IMG/VR virus record: IMGVR_UViG_3300044731_000589
Coordinates: 1-24,638 of that record
DNA: 24,638 nt
Strand: one strand, 5' to 3'
From: a virus
The first letter of the stretch is position 1. Each line of letters starts with the position of its first letter. The notes under the pieces are model-generated. The model was not told the DNA's origin, made no database searches, and worked only from the letters and a program-made list of their open reading frames with translations. The translations under genes were made by a program, and so were the position numbers. Shown here piece by piece: positions 1 to 6,822 of this stretch.

Positions 1-305
1 ATTGACATTGTAGCCGCAGGAACCGTATAAAAGCCATCTCCGCCAAAATAGTTTACTTTTTGCTGAATTATGCCAGCTGTTGTCGGGCTATTATTACAAA
101 TTGCCTGCAATCGGTCGAGCCTGCAAAGGTCATAAGTCGAAAAGGGTACATATTCCCAGACCGTCCGATCTAAAATTTCTTTTGTCGGTTCTCTGAAAAT
201 ATCGTCTACTTTGAAGGGATGCACTCCCGAATTGAGAGAACCCCACGCGTAAACGTCTGTTTTTGGCTTATTTTCGCCCGATATAACGGCTTTTCTTCTA
301 CTCAT
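1..305 (-). CDS. Portal protein, N-terminal part (runs off the left edge)
   Basis: An open frame begins with ATG at 305 and continues past base 1, giving about 101 residues. It reads MSRRKAVISGENKPK at the N-terminus and later WEYVPF, LDRLQAI and TAGIIQQKVNYFGGDGF. The last stretch resembles the early segment of phage portal proteins, where helices are followed by a hydrophobic-aromatic strand with a Gly-rich turn. A portal forms the dodecameric ring at the capsid vertex through which DNA passes. Position right after the protease/capsid block supports this. The start overlaps the stop of the preceding 66-residue gene by 8 bases, suggesting coupling. The gene is cut by the window, so the core fold cannot be checked; another head protein is possible. 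Confidence 0.6.
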   Translation of the reverse strand, partial: MSRRKAVISGENKPKTDVYAWGSLNSGVHPFKVDDIFREPTKEILDRTVWEYVPFSTYDLCRLDRLQAICNNSPTTAGIIQQKVNYFGGDGFYTVPAATMS

Positions 306-498
306 TGATATTATCTGTCGTTTCTGCTTTAAAGTTGTCTACTGGCTTATTTTTTGGCTTTTTGCCTACCAACTCAACACCTTTGAAACCTATATGATAT
401 AAGTGCTCGAGCTGCTCCTGAGTTGCCTTTGACAAATGTACGGTAAATTCTGTATTATAAACCGTACAATCGATGAATTTTTCTTTTACTTTAAACAT
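298..498 (-). CDS. Small phage protein of unknown function, 66 aa
   Basis: A 66-residue protein starting with ATG at 498 (MFKVKEKFIDCTVYN). The first part alternates hydrophobic residues like beta strands, followed by a helix with ATQEQLEHLYHIGFKGVEL; the C-terminus is charged and disordered-looking. Small proteins of this style, with a 'T.EQL..LY..GF' helix, are familiar among Bacteroidetes phage structural genes, but I know of no function. It sits between the terminator at 518-545 and the portal-like gene, overlapping the latter by 8 bases. It may be a head-associated accessory factor. Confidence 0.65.
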   Translation of the reverse strand: MFKVKEKFIDCTVYNTEFTVHLSKATQEQLEHLYHIGFKGVELVGKKPKNKPVDNFKAETTDNINE

Positions 499-517
499 AA
501 AAACAGATTTTTAATTT

Positions 518-545
518 AAAAAAGGGAGAGGATAAAAACCCTCCC
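518..545 (-). terminator. Intrinsic terminator after the 577-1110 gene
   Basis: On the minus strand GGGAGGG (545-539) can pair with CCTCTCCC (531-524), giving a 7-bp stem with one G-T wobble and a short T-rich loop, followed by six T (523-518). This is a classical rho-independent terminator. It lies inside the head gene cluster, so it may work partially and lower expression of the portal relative to the capsid. Confidence 0.65.
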
Positions 546-576
546 CCTCCGTATGAATTTCCCCAAAATCCAATAA

Positions 577-1110
577 TTAGACTGGAATATTTACTGTCGA
601 AGCTAATGGAATAGCTTGAACGGTACCACGTGAAGTCAAAGTAATAGTAGACTGGTTTTGGTCGTTGATCGCTGTTCCAGTAACCGTTTCGAAGTTGGTC
701 AGCTGAGCAGGGTAAGCAATGCCCAAAGTTGTTAAAACATCTGGAGCGCCCCACATCCAGCGAGTGCCGTTGTTCTCTTCGTGAATTACGATAAAACCGC
801 AGCAACAATCTTGCAGCTCCTTAATTGCCTCTCTCGTTGCCAAAGCGTGGCACGGAAATACAGCAACCAAAGTTTGAGTAATTACAGTATTACAGTTTAC
901 TCTTTCGCCAGTTTCCGTAAAGTTGGCAGTTTCTTGATAAGGCTCAAACTCATAGAATTTAGTAGCTCCTACCATTGTGATCGTATCAATCTCGCCAGCC
1001 GTGATGTTTAAAGCGGATACGTCCTCTTTCGAAGCGACCCAAAACTTTGCTAAACCACCAGCGCAGGCGTTTGCGCAATCTATTGTTAAACCTGTTGTTA
1101 AACAGCTCAT
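577..1110 (-). CDS. Phage structural protein following the capsid gene, 177 aa
   Basis: ATG at 1110. The protein opens MSCLTTGLTIDCANACAGGL, then has strands with polar/hydrophobic alternation, a helix ATREAIKELQDCCCGFIVIH and a C-terminus rich in Thr/Val/Ile (STITLTSRGTVQAIP). This layout (Cys-containing N-terminus, 'GGL' turn, two beta regions around a central helix) matches a family often seen just after capsid genes in Bacteroidetes phages; a tail-tube or other virion protein is the most likely role, inferred from position and beta content. Seven cysteines in 177 residues, three in a row at the end of the helix, are unusual. Followed directly by a terminator. Confidence 0.7.
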   Translation of the reverse strand: MSCLTTGLTIDCANACAGGLAKFWVASKEDVSALNITAGEIDTITMVGATKFYEFEPYQETANFTETGERVNCNTVITQTLVAVFPCHALATREAIKELQDCCCGFIVIHEENNGTRWMWGAPDVLTTLGIAYPAQLTNFETVTGTAINDQNQSTITLTSRGTVQAIPLASTVNIPV

Positions 1111-1136
1111 ATTTATATTTTTATTAGGTTAAAAAA

Positions 1137-2126
1137 TTAGTATGCAACCGTGATCAGGTCTGAGTGCTTATAGTTGAAACCAAGATAAAATCTTGATTTT
1201 ACTTTCAATTTCTCATCCTCCTCATCGTGCCAAGCAATTGCCTGATTGATCGGGTTAGCAATGTCAGTACCCAAAACGAAATTTGTTCTCTCAGTGTAAA
1301 GCACAAAGTTAGCGTCTTGAACATTTAAGTAGCTGTCTGCATATTGCTGCCAGTCGTACATTGGTTTAACCTCAATGCCATTAAATGTCAACCTTTGAGC
1401 GCCATTAGTAAGGAGTGTCAAGTGAGCCGCTGAGCTAACACCATTATTTTGCAAATCTTGCAAATATTGTCTGTAAACATTAGCAGAAACCAAAAGCACC
1501 TTTTGAGCCTCAGGAACAGCCGCCAAAACATTAGAGCTATTTTCCCACACTGCAGTCAATAGATCGATACCGTCACCAGCACCAAGCGGAGTACCTGAGT
1601 TTGAATTGATATAAGGAACTAAGTTACCAGCAACCAATTGCGGAATATAAACAGACCACATACCGTCTGTAATGTTAACAGCATCGTCAACACTTGCTTT
1701 GTTACCAAAGAAAGCAACTTTCAACATCTGTTTGCGCAAAGCCTGCACCATACGAGTCATTAAGATCTGCATAAAGATAGTGCCTTCCAAGTTGCTGCTA
1801 TTGCTTCCCGCTTTGAGCTTTTGCTTATAAACAGTACCGACAAATTCGTCATAACAAAGCTCAAGATTAACTTTGATTTCATCAACTTCGATACATCTTT
1901 CAAACAAGCCGAGTGAACCCTTTGGAGTCCATCCGCAACCGCCTGACAGCTGCATAATATCCTCCATAGCGCCAACGTAGCCAATTTGTTGCTTATTGTT
2001 TACGAGTACCATTGTCTCGAAAATGTCTTCTATTTCAGCGTCAAAAAATACTGGTTTAAAAAGCATTTCCTGCGCCTGAGTGCCTACAAGTCCAATTCTG
2101 AACTGTCCAGCTTCAAAAGTTGCCAT
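1137..2126 (-). CDS. Major capsid protein (HK97-fold candidate), 329 aa
   Basis: ATG at 2126. The product has the length of a typical major capsid protein and the usual order: a short N-terminal arm, an extended region (DAEIEDIFETMV), a long spine-like helix (GTIFMQILMTRMVQALRKQM, about residues 115-134), then the mixed alpha/beta A-domain region with EAQKVLLVSANVYRQYLQDL and a C-terminus alternating strands (KVKSRFYLGFNYKHSDLI). It follows a ClpP-type prohead protease and a beta-rich protein, the classic head-module setting. Assignment rests on pattern and context, not on a catalytic motif; a different abundant virion protein is the main alternative. Confidence 0.72.
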   Translation of the reverse strand: MATFEAGQFRIGLVGTQAQEMLFKPVFFDAEIEDIFETMVLVNNKQQIGYVGAMEDIMQLSGGCGWTPKGSLGLFERCIEVDEIKVNLELCYDEFVGTVYKQKLKAGSNSSNLEGTIFMQILMTRMVQALRKQMLKVAFFGNKASVDDAVNITDGMWSVYIPQLVAGNLVPYINSNSGTPLGAGDGIDLLTAVWENSSNVLAAVPEAQKVLLVSANVYRQYLQDLQNNGVSSAAHLTLLTNGAQRLTFNGIEVKPMYDWQQYADSYLNVQDANFVLYTERTNFVLGTDIANPINQAIAWHDEEDEKLKVKSRFYLGFNYKHSDLITVAY

Positions 2127-2158
2127 ATATTTAAAATTTTGATTTGTGAGTTAATAAA

Positions 2159-2932
2159 TTAAACAAGTGTCCAAGTTACTGTCAAAGTAATAGAACCTCC
2201 GTCGCTTACAAAGTTAATATCCCCAGTCTGAGCGCCTGCTCCGAGATTGCCGTCAGCAACCGCAGACAAAGTGTATTTGTTGCCTGGATAGATAACACCT
2301 GCAAATTGTGGAAGCGTTGCAGTCAATACGTCAGCCACTGGAGTAGCACTTGCAACGGTCAAAACCGTAAAGCCAGTATTGTGCAATTCAACTTGGAAAG
2401 GAATGTCTGCACCGTCTGGGAAAGTTCCGAGCGCCAAAGTAGTAATACCAAGCGCACCGCCAACTGCTGAAAGAGAAAGGACTGGATTAGCCAGAGCCTC
2501 AGTGTCAATTGACAAACTTCCGCCGTTATATGCAAAGCTAAATTTCTTAGTACAATCGCAACCGAGCAAATCGCTTTCTCCGATGCTGATCTCGATAATT
2601 ACAGACCAATCAGAACCATTTAGACCAGTTACATCAAGTGTAAGCTCGTCAACTACACCAGTGCCAACTGCAGTAACAAAATTACCTTGACCGTCTGTAA
2701 TTTGAACCTTTACATATTTTGTATCGTAGTCATCAGTTGGAGTGTTAAACTCGATTGTAGTTACACCCTCAACGGTTGACATATCCAGATCAAGTTGAAT
2801 ATCGCAGCAACCGCCACAATCCTCAATTTTTAGGATTTCAGCATTGGCAGCATTAGCCAAAGGATTTGTGCGAGAGAAAAAGAACTCCTCGCTGTTCCCC
2901 TCTTGATAAAAGTTTTCTTTATTAAATGACAT
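2159..2932 (-). CDS. Beta-rich virion protein between protease and capsid, 257 aa
   Basis: ATG at 2932. Residues 1-35 are polar and Asn/Glu rich. Two beta-sandwich-like segments follow (about 45-130 and 150-257), the second with alternating Val/Thr strands ending in GSITLTVTWTLV, resembling Ig-like or CARDB-like folds. Cysteines cluster as CGGCC (about residues 39-43) and CDC (about 126-128), suggesting a metal site or disulfides. The place between prohead protease and major capsid is often held by scaffold or decoration genes; the beta composition favours a decoration or head-fibre protein over a helical scaffold. No family recognised. Confidence 0.6.
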   Translation of the reverse strand: MSFNKENFYQEGNSEEFFFSRTNPLANAANAEILKIEDCGGCCDIQLDLDMSTVEGVTTIEFNTPTDDYDTKYVKVQITDGQGNFVTAVGTGVVDELTLDVTGLNGSDWSVIIEISIGESDLLGCDCTKKFSFAYNGGSLSIDTEALANPVLSLSAVGGALGITTLALGTFPDGADIPFQVELHNTGFTVLTVASATPVADVLTATLPQFAGVIYPGNKYTLSAVADGNLGAGAQTGDINFVSDGGSITLTVTWTLV

Positions 2933-2938
2933 TTTATG

Positions 2939-3913
2939 TTAGTTTTTGATAAGTGAGTTAATAAATTTTGAAGCCTGCACGATCTGGTCCTGAGTGAAAC
3001 CGATTTCCGCAGTTTTTTCCGCTTTTACGTCGCTTTTATAGCTAATTTTCGCCTGAATTTCAGCCTCCAAAGCTTCGAGTTTGAGTTGTTTTTCTTCGAG
3101 CTGTCTGTCCAGAGCTTCGATTTTTGCCTCCAATTCGGCTGTATCATCGCTCTTAACTTCCTCTTTTGCCTCTACGGCTGGCTCTTCGGCTTTGTCCTCA
3201 ACAACGGGAGCTGGCTCGACTTCCTGCTCAGTTATTTCTGCCTTAAAACCAAACATATTAGCGAGCTGCTGGAGAAAAGTCTTTTTTTCAACTTGCATAC
3301 TGTTTTTGATTTGATTTGGAATGTTTTTAAATTTTGCCTCCGCTCTGATCATTGCGTAGGTTTCTTCATATATAGAGTTTTCGTCTTTTTTTTCTTCGAC
3401 TATGCTGTCAATAAAGCCCATTTCGAGCGCTTCCTCAGCAGTCAACCAAGTTTCAGCCGACATCATTTTTTTAACTTCCTCCAGAGTCTTGTCTTTGCTG
3501 CCTCCGATTAGCTTTCCTTTGCTTTCGAGCTGAGCCGTATAAATCGCAGCCATTTGCTCGTCAAACATTCTTAAAAGCTCGATGGTCTTTTCAAGTTCAA
3601 AGACGTTCCCCTCAACTCCGCCCCAGCTGTTATGCATCATAAAAAAGGAGTTTTTAGTCATTTCCTTTTTCTTTCCTGCCATTAAGATTATAGTCGCAGC
3701 ACTGGCAACAATCCCGATGCCTCTGGTTGTGGTTTTACCTGAGTATAAGGCGATCATTTCAGAGATTGCCATTCCCTCAATAATAGATCCGCCAGAGCTT
3801 GATATATTGATAAGCACGTCCTGACCGCCAGCCTCATTCAAAGCCTTTTTTACCGTGTCTTTCGTTTCGGTATCTTTGCTACCTATTGTGCCGAAAATGT
3901 TTAATTCAAACAT
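2939..3913 (-). CDS. ClpP-type prohead protease with C-terminal scaffold-like tail, 324 aa
   Basis: The likely start is ATG at 3913 (MFELNIFGTIGS); an in-frame TTG at 3934 lies inside the promoter box and is rejected. Residues 1-190 show the ClpP/crotonase fold of S14/S49-like phage proteases: the strand-turn VLINISSSGGSIIEG, the nucleophile region GIVASAATIILMAG (Ser in A-S-A) and the His region FFMMHNSWGG. The C-terminal part is a Glu/Lys/Ala coiled coil (about 225-285), as in capsid proteases fused to a scaffold that is cleaved during maturation. It cuts capsid precursors inside the prohead. First gene of the head unit, behind a terminator and a promoter. Confidence 0.88.
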   Translation of the reverse strand: MFELNIFGTIGSKDTETKDTVKKALNEAGGQDVLINISSSGGSIIEGMAISEMIALYSGKTTTRGIGIVASAATIILMAGKKKEMTKNSFFMMHNSWGGVEGNVFELEKTIELLRMFDEQMAAIYTAQLESKGKLIGGSKDKTLEEVKKMMSAETWLTAEEALEMGFIDSIVEEKKDENSIYEETYAMIRAEAKFKNIPNQIKNSMQVEKKTFLQQLANMFGFKAEITEQEVEPAPVVEDKAEEPAVEAKEEVKSDDTAELEAKIEALDRQLEEKQLKLEALEAEIQAKISYKSDVKAEKTAEIGFTQDQIVQASKFINSLIKN

Positions 3914-3931
3914 TGATTTATAGATTTTGAA

Positions 3932-3939
3932 CAAAAATA
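3932..3939 (-). promoter_or_regulatory. Bacteroidetes-type promoter (-7 box) for the head operon
   Basis: The minus strand reads TATTTTTG, an exact match to the TAnnTTTG -7 element of Bacteroidetes, 18 bases before the protease ATG. A TTTG about 16 bases upstream (around 3956-3959) could be the -33 element, at a slightly short spacing. Its place directly after a strong terminator supports an independent head transcription unit. Confidence 0.5.
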
Positions 3940-3971
3940 ATCAGTCATTTGCTCACAAAAAAACGATAAAT

Positions 3972-4002
3972 AAAAAAACCGCTACCCAGTTAAGGATAGC
4001 GG
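3972..4002 (-). terminator. Strong intrinsic terminator between lysis and head modules
   Basis: On the minus strand CCGCTATCC (4002-3994) pairs with GGGTAGCGG (3987-3979), 8 of 9 positions matched, with a 6-base loop, followed by seven T (3978-3972). It lies about 50 bases after the glucosaminidase stop and just before the head promoter. Confidence 0.85.
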
Positions 4003-4053
4003 CAAACTTAAAAAACTAATGGAATTGCCACATACAAAGACAAATATAAATCT

Positions 4054-4572
4054 TTATTTCAGATCATAGCGCCAAAGCTTATTTTTTTCAATTACTGAGA
4101 TTAAAATTTCGGCGTATTTTGGATGCGTTGCATATCCGCACTTTTTCAAACCTCGTGCCCAACTTTTATAATCAGTCCTTTTGAGCTTTGTCAGGTGTCT
4201 GTAATGCTTTGATGTTAACAGTCTGGAATGATCCCGATATGACCACCACGCTGAGCGGTAAACAACAAAGCGATCTTTCGGAGTGTCGTCTTTGTAAACT
4301 GCATATCTTTCTTTCCTGCCTTTATGCCATTTAACCCCGAAATGGTTATTGTGTTTTCGGGCTAAACTTGACCGTCCGCAGTTGCTCTCGATTATTCCCT
4401 GAGCTAATGTTATACTGACTGGAATATTGTAAAGCCTCGCTTCCGTTTGCGCTGTCTTTAAATACCTTTCGATGTATTGCTCAATGTGATTTTTTGGAGG
4501 TTGCTTTTTTAGAGCTGGAAAGGTTGCCGCCGATAATAGCAGCGCTGTTAAAATTAAGATTGTCGATTTCAT
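4054..4572 (-). CDS. Secreted GH73-type N-acetylglucosaminidase endolysin, 172 aa
   Basis: ATG at 4572. Residues 1-20 (MKSTILILTALLLSAATFPA) form a Sec signal peptide. The mature part has the GH73/FlgJ-type signature SITLAQGIIESNCGRSSLA with the probable catalytic Glu62, followed by NNHFGVKWHKG, a second-shell motif of this family, and WWSYRDHSRLL and GYATHPKYAEIL further on. It should cleave the glycan backbone of peptidoglycan and be delivered by the Sec system, so it needs no large holin pore to reach the wall. The first 92 bases overlap the end of the upstream 89-residue gene. Last gene before the terminator at 3972-4002, consistent with the end of a lysis operon. Confidence 0.88.
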   Translation of the reverse strand: MKSTILILTALLLSAATFPALKKQPPKNHIEQYIERYLKTAQTEARLYNIPVSITLAQGIIESNCGRSSLARKHNNHFGVKWHKGRKERYAVYKDDTPKDRFVVYRSAWWSYRDHSRLLTSKHYRHLTKLKRTDYKSWARGLKKCGYATHPKYAEILISVIEKNKLWRYDLK

Positions 4573-4750
4573 AGTGTGTGTTTAAAAGTTGTTCATTGAG
4601 TTGTTTGATTACGTCTTTAAATGTAAAAGGGAAACAAGTGTATTCCCAAAGATAGAACTCACATTGTTCATCTGTCCAGTCGGGTTTAAAATGTTTTACC
4701 CATTCAATGTAAGTCATATCATTTGCCATTGATAATGTTAGCTCTTCCAT
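4481..4750 (-). CDS. Small phage protein of unknown function, 89 aa
   Basis: ATG at 4750; internal Met8 and Met12 are alternative starts. The core WVKHFKPDWTDEQCEFYLWE followed by YTCFPF looks like a small helical domain seen in other Bacteroidetes phage and prophage proteins ('TDEQ..F.LWE.T.FPF'); no function is known to me. The C-terminus turns into a Ser/Lys-rich tail (SSSKKATSKKSH) exactly where the frame overlaps the signal peptide of the glucosaminidase, so this tail is probably a by-product of overlap rather than a selected domain. Confidence 0.65.
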   Translation of the reverse strand: MEELTLSMANDMTYIEWVKHFKPDWTDEQCEFYLWEYTCFPFTFKDVIKQLNEQLLNTHYEIDNLNFNSAAIIGGNLSSSKKATSKKSH

Positions 4751-4862
4751 TGTGTTGTGTTTTTAAATTAAAATTGCGTTTTTGAATTATCCCCTGAACG
4801 CTAACAGTGCCAACATACGATTTGGAATACTGATTAGTATTATCTTCGTTCCATACTCAGCG

Positions 4863-5069
4863 CTAAGCAGAGGGCTTATAAGTTTCGTTGTAGTATTTTT
4901 CTGAGTCTCCTGCATTTAAATTAGATGAATAACCTTCAATATAAGCATCTACAATCTGCTGTTTTTCCATTTCTTTAGCTTTTTCAATTATTTCATAAGC
5001 TAAATCAAGATAATCTATTCCATTATCTGTTAATTCATCAATTAACCATTCTACTGCTGTCTGTTTCAT
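4863..5069 (-). CDS. Small phage protein of unknown function, 68 aa
   Basis: ATG at 5069, overlapping the stop of the upstream 55-residue gene (ATGA). Helical, with AVEWLIDEL at the N-terminus and EIIEKAKEMEKQQIVDAYIE followed by EKYYNETY. Short proteins with 'A.EMEK.QI.DAY..G' and 'YYNETY' endings recur in many phages, especially of Bacteroidetes, but their role is unknown to me. Sits in the lysis-region cluster of small genes. Confidence 0.72.
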   Translation of the reverse strand: MKQTAVEWLIDELTDNGIDYLDLAYEIIEKAKEMEKQQIVDAYIEGYSSNLNAGDSEKYYNETYKPSA

Positions 5070-5233
5070 TTTAAGGGTTTTATTTCCGTAATGGAGTCGT
5101 TAACAAAAAATATTTTTAAAGTGTCTGAGCCATTGAAAGGCTGCTCTGGTGCCTTGTATTCCTGCTGAAACTCGCAGCGTAATAATTGCCATACCAAGAT
5201 CGCTAAAATTATTACCGTGATTAAATCTCTCAA
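5066..5233 (-). CDS. Small single-pass membrane protein in the lysis region, 55 aa
   Basis: An open frame starts with TTG at 5233, overlapping the TGA of the SPOR-like gene, and ends with TGA overlapping the ATG of the next gene. It encodes one hydrophobic helix (LITVIILAILVWQLL, residues 4-18) followed by a short polar tail (CEFQQEYKAPE...). The stop/start overlaps at both ends argue for a real, translationally coupled gene despite the non-ATG start. Length and shape (N-terminal anchor, short periplasmic tail) would suit an inner-membrane lysis accessory such as a small spanin-like or pinholin-like protein; that is inference from position. The start codon is the weakest point. Confidence 0.55.
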   Translation of the reverse strand: MRDLITVIILAILVWQLLRCEFQQEYKAPEQPFNGSDTLKIFFVNDSITEIKPLK

Positions 5234-5544
5234 TCCTTAGTTATAAAAGGGTAAAAAGTAGCGACCTGCTCTCTTGTACGTCTGCAGATAAAAGCGTCTT
5301 TGTGCGCCCTCTGCCAAGTTGCGATCATAAAGTCGGCCTCTTCCTCTGTTTCATACACAAATAAAATTCTGTAATATTCGCCTTGCTGCTCAACCATTGC
5401 TTTGTCGAGCGTACACATAGCCAAATGTTCGGCTCTGATATATTGCGGAGTCTTTGTGCTCATAATCTGGATGCAATACAAAGTGTCCGAGCTTTGAGCC
5501 ATTGCGCTAACTGAAAGCGCCAAAATAAAAAATAAAGTTTTCAT
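5230..5544 (-). CDS. Secreted SPOR-domain-like protein, 104 aa
   Basis: ATG at 5544, preceded by an AACCTTATT leader. Residues 1-17 (MKTLFFILALSVSAMAQ) are a signal peptide with an AxA-Q cleavage site. The mature part follows the SPOR beta-alpha-beta-beta-alpha-beta order: LYCIQIMST, a helix EHLAMCTLDKAM, the hallmark YYRILFVYETEEEADFMIAT strand-turn-helix and AFICRRTRE. SPOR domains bind glycan strands stripped of stem peptides at the division septum. In a lysis region it could direct or sense wall damage together with the GH73 enzyme encoded three genes later. Family assignment is by pattern; no fixed catalytic residue exists to confirm it. Confidence 0.7.
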   Translation of the reverse strand: MKTLFFILALSVSAMAQSSDTLYCIQIMSTKTPQYIRAEHLAMCTLDKAMVEQQGEYYRILFVYETEEEADFMIATWQRAHKDAFICRRTREQVATFYPFITKD

Positions 5545-5574
5545 AATAAGGTTTTAAAAAATGATAAAAAGTGT

Positions 5575-6021
5575 TTAGAAAGGAAGCTCATCGACATACT
5601 CGACCAACTTCGCTAATATTTTTCTTTCGAGTTCGTCCTTACCTGCATTCATATACTCCGCAGCCTCAGCAGCGTCTACCATTTTGTGACCGTTGACTTT
5701 AAGCTCAGTAATTAAATGCTTAGTGGTCATATTGACAAAGTTTTCGTCTGGATGCTTAAAAAAGTCTGCTCTCGCTTCGACGCAATACTCCCAGCCAGAT
5801 ACATAATGATAAAACAAAACTTCGCTATGTACAATATTCGGAGCGATCAGTCTGTCTCTGGGTATAAAGTGCCGCAAATTTTCGCCTTTGTATGTGTACT
5901 CTATAATAGCACGTTTGTTGAGGCTCTTTTCGTGTGTCAGCTCGACAACCTTAACAAAAAGTAATTGATTTGTGTAGCCAGTCTCGAGTGAATGGTGTGT
6001 GATTTCTGCGAATGCAAACAT
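5575..6021 (-). CDS. Unknown phage protein with SSB-like acidic tail, 148 aa
   Basis: ATG at 6021. The first half is beta-rich (TNQLLFVKVVELTHE, IIEYTYKGENLRHFIPRDRL), the second has a helix near EFVNM-like residues 95-125 and a charged helix GKDELERKILAKLVEYVDE. It ends in DELPF, close to the DDIPF-type tail of SSB proteins that recruits repair and replication partners; the phage SSB in this window also ends in DLPF. No OB-fold pattern is evident to me. The gene follows the structured leader at 6028-6077, shared with the Gp157 gene. A role in DNA metabolism is possible but unproven. Confidence 0.7.
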   Translation of the reverse strand: MFAFAEITHHSLETGYTNQLLFVKVVELTHEKSLNKRAIIEYTYKGENLRHFIPRDRLIAPNIVHSEVLFYHYVSGWEYCVEARADFFKHPDENFVNMTTKHLITELKVNGHKMVDAAEAAEYMNAGKDELERKILAKLVEYVDELPF

Positions 6022-6027
6022 AGAAAT

Positions 6028-6077
6028 AAGGTTTTTAAGTTTTAAAAGTTCGGTTTTATAGGTTGACCGAAAACCTT
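6028..6077 (-). promoter_or_regulatory. Structured leader RNA motif, copy A
   Basis: On the minus strand an inner stem TTCGGT (plus 6071-6066) with ACCGAA (6054-6049) and an outer stem AAGGTT (6077-6072) with AACCTT (6033-6028) can form in the leader just before the ATG at 6021. The same architecture, with a changed base pair, occurs at 23015-23063. A regulatory leader or protein-binding operator is likely; it might also act as a weak attenuator. Confidence 0.5.
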
Positions 6078-6081
6078 TTTT

Positions 6082-6363
6082 TTATTTAACTAATGAAAGA
6101 TAGTATTTAAAATCATAGCTTTTAACGCTAAGAAACATAATCATATCATTTGCAGACATTCCAATTGCAGAACCTAATCTTTCAATTTTAGCAATTGAGT
6201 CAGCTGGCAATACTGAATAGATAGAACGGTATTGAGCCCATTCAACACCCTCGCAACCTTTAGAAAGGTTTTCTGATACAAGATCAGATTTAATGCTGTT
6301 AATCATTGATTGAGTGTTTACAATCTGTGATTTCATTTCTGTGAAAATTGTTCTTAAGTACAT
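6082..6363 (-). CDS. Unknown small protein downstream of promoter copy A, 93 aa
   Basis: ATG at 6363, about 46 bases downstream of the predicted start site of the promoter at 6416-6423. Mostly helical: QIVNTQSMINSIKSDLVSEN, then a loop GCEGVEWAQYRSIYSVLPAD and a helix IAKIERLGSAIGMSANDMIM. The last part resembles a small DNA-binding or regulator helix pair only loosely. First gene of a two-gene cassette (this gene, structured leader, 148-residue gene) mirrored by 23266-22528. More AT-rich than the structural genes. Function unknown. Confidence 0.65.
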   Translation of the reverse strand: MYLRTIFTEMKSQIVNTQSMINSIKSDLVSENLSKGCEGVEWAQYRSIYSVLPADSIAKIERLGSAIGMSANDMIMFLSVKSYDFKYYLSLVK

Positions 6364-6409
6364 AGCTTTAAGTTTTAAAAGTGTTAAAATAATTCCCTTT
6401 CGTTGTATG

Positions 6410-6432
6410 TTGATACAAAGATAGAACTACTT
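6410..6432 (-). promoter_or_regulatory. Promoter copy A (TATCTTTG -7 box at 6416-6423)
   Basis: The minus strand carries TATCTTTG, an exact TAnnTTTG match, inside a 23-base stretch identical to 23312-23334. The AT-rich bases upstream (to about 6490) are also alike between the two sites, including a poly-A/T tract. No clear -33 TTTG is visible at standard spacing. The whole gene-free stretch 6364-6495 is leader plus promoter. Confidence 0.65.
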
Positions 6433-6495
6433 ATTTAATAAAAAAACATTTTAGCAAAAAACTTTCTGAAAATTGTAATTTTTTTTTCATTTCGC

Positions 6496-6822
6496 CTAAA
6501 AATCGAAGTGATTTGGCAAAAAATACCCCGAATGATTACTCAATATGTTATAAATTGCCGTTTCCTCAACTGGCAGAACCTTTGTTAATTCAGTAACCGC
6601 AACCGCCTTTTTTTCGTACCGCTCCAAATATTCTGGATAAACCTTAATAACGACATAGCGATTGATCACCGATTGCCTTACAATATTGTACTTAAGCAAA
6701 TAAAAAATAATCGCCTGCAGGTTTTTGATTTCCCCGAGCTTTTCCTCCAGTTCCGCAGCTAATAAGTGACAAAATAAGCGCCTCGAGTTTTTCTGCCTAT
6801 CCCTCGTAAGGTTTATAATCAT
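6496..6822 (-). CDS. Unknown helical protein after the tape measure, 108 aa
   Basis: ATG at 6822, overlapping the stop of the 78-residue gene by 4 bases. A basic N-terminus (MIINLTRDRQKNSRRLFCHL) leads into helices LLAAELEEKLGEIKNLQAII, then a strand-like YVVIKVYPEYLERYEKK and a C-terminal helix with LPVEETAIYNILSNH, which could be a small winged or HTH-like unit. No family recognised. Last gene of the tail transcription block before the promoter at 6416. Confidence 0.65.
   Translation of the reverse strand: MIINLTRDRQKNSRRLFCHLLAAELEEKLGEIKNLQAIIFYLLKYNIVRQSVINRYVVIKVYPEYLERYEKKAVAVTELTKVLPVEETAIYNILSNHSGYFLPNHFDF

Noticed and set aside
491-808. Minus-strand open frame of 105 residues
   Set aside because: It is an alternate frame of the 177-residue structural gene and the terminator behind it; the composition (Arg/Tyr/Ser-rich) is unlike a real protein.
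3086-3511. Plus-strand open frame of 141 residues, Phe/Leu/Ser rich
   Set aside because: It is the antisense shadow of the Glu/Lys coiled coil of the prohead protease.
2913-3934. Extended protease start at TTG 3934
   Set aside because: The extra residues would be encoded within the promoter -7 box; the ATG at 3913 starts right at the first conserved strand.
4751-4862. Possible tiny genes in the gap between two small lysis-region genes
   Set aside because: Only frames of fewer than ten codons begin with ATG there; nothing else is evident besides AT-rich leader sequence.
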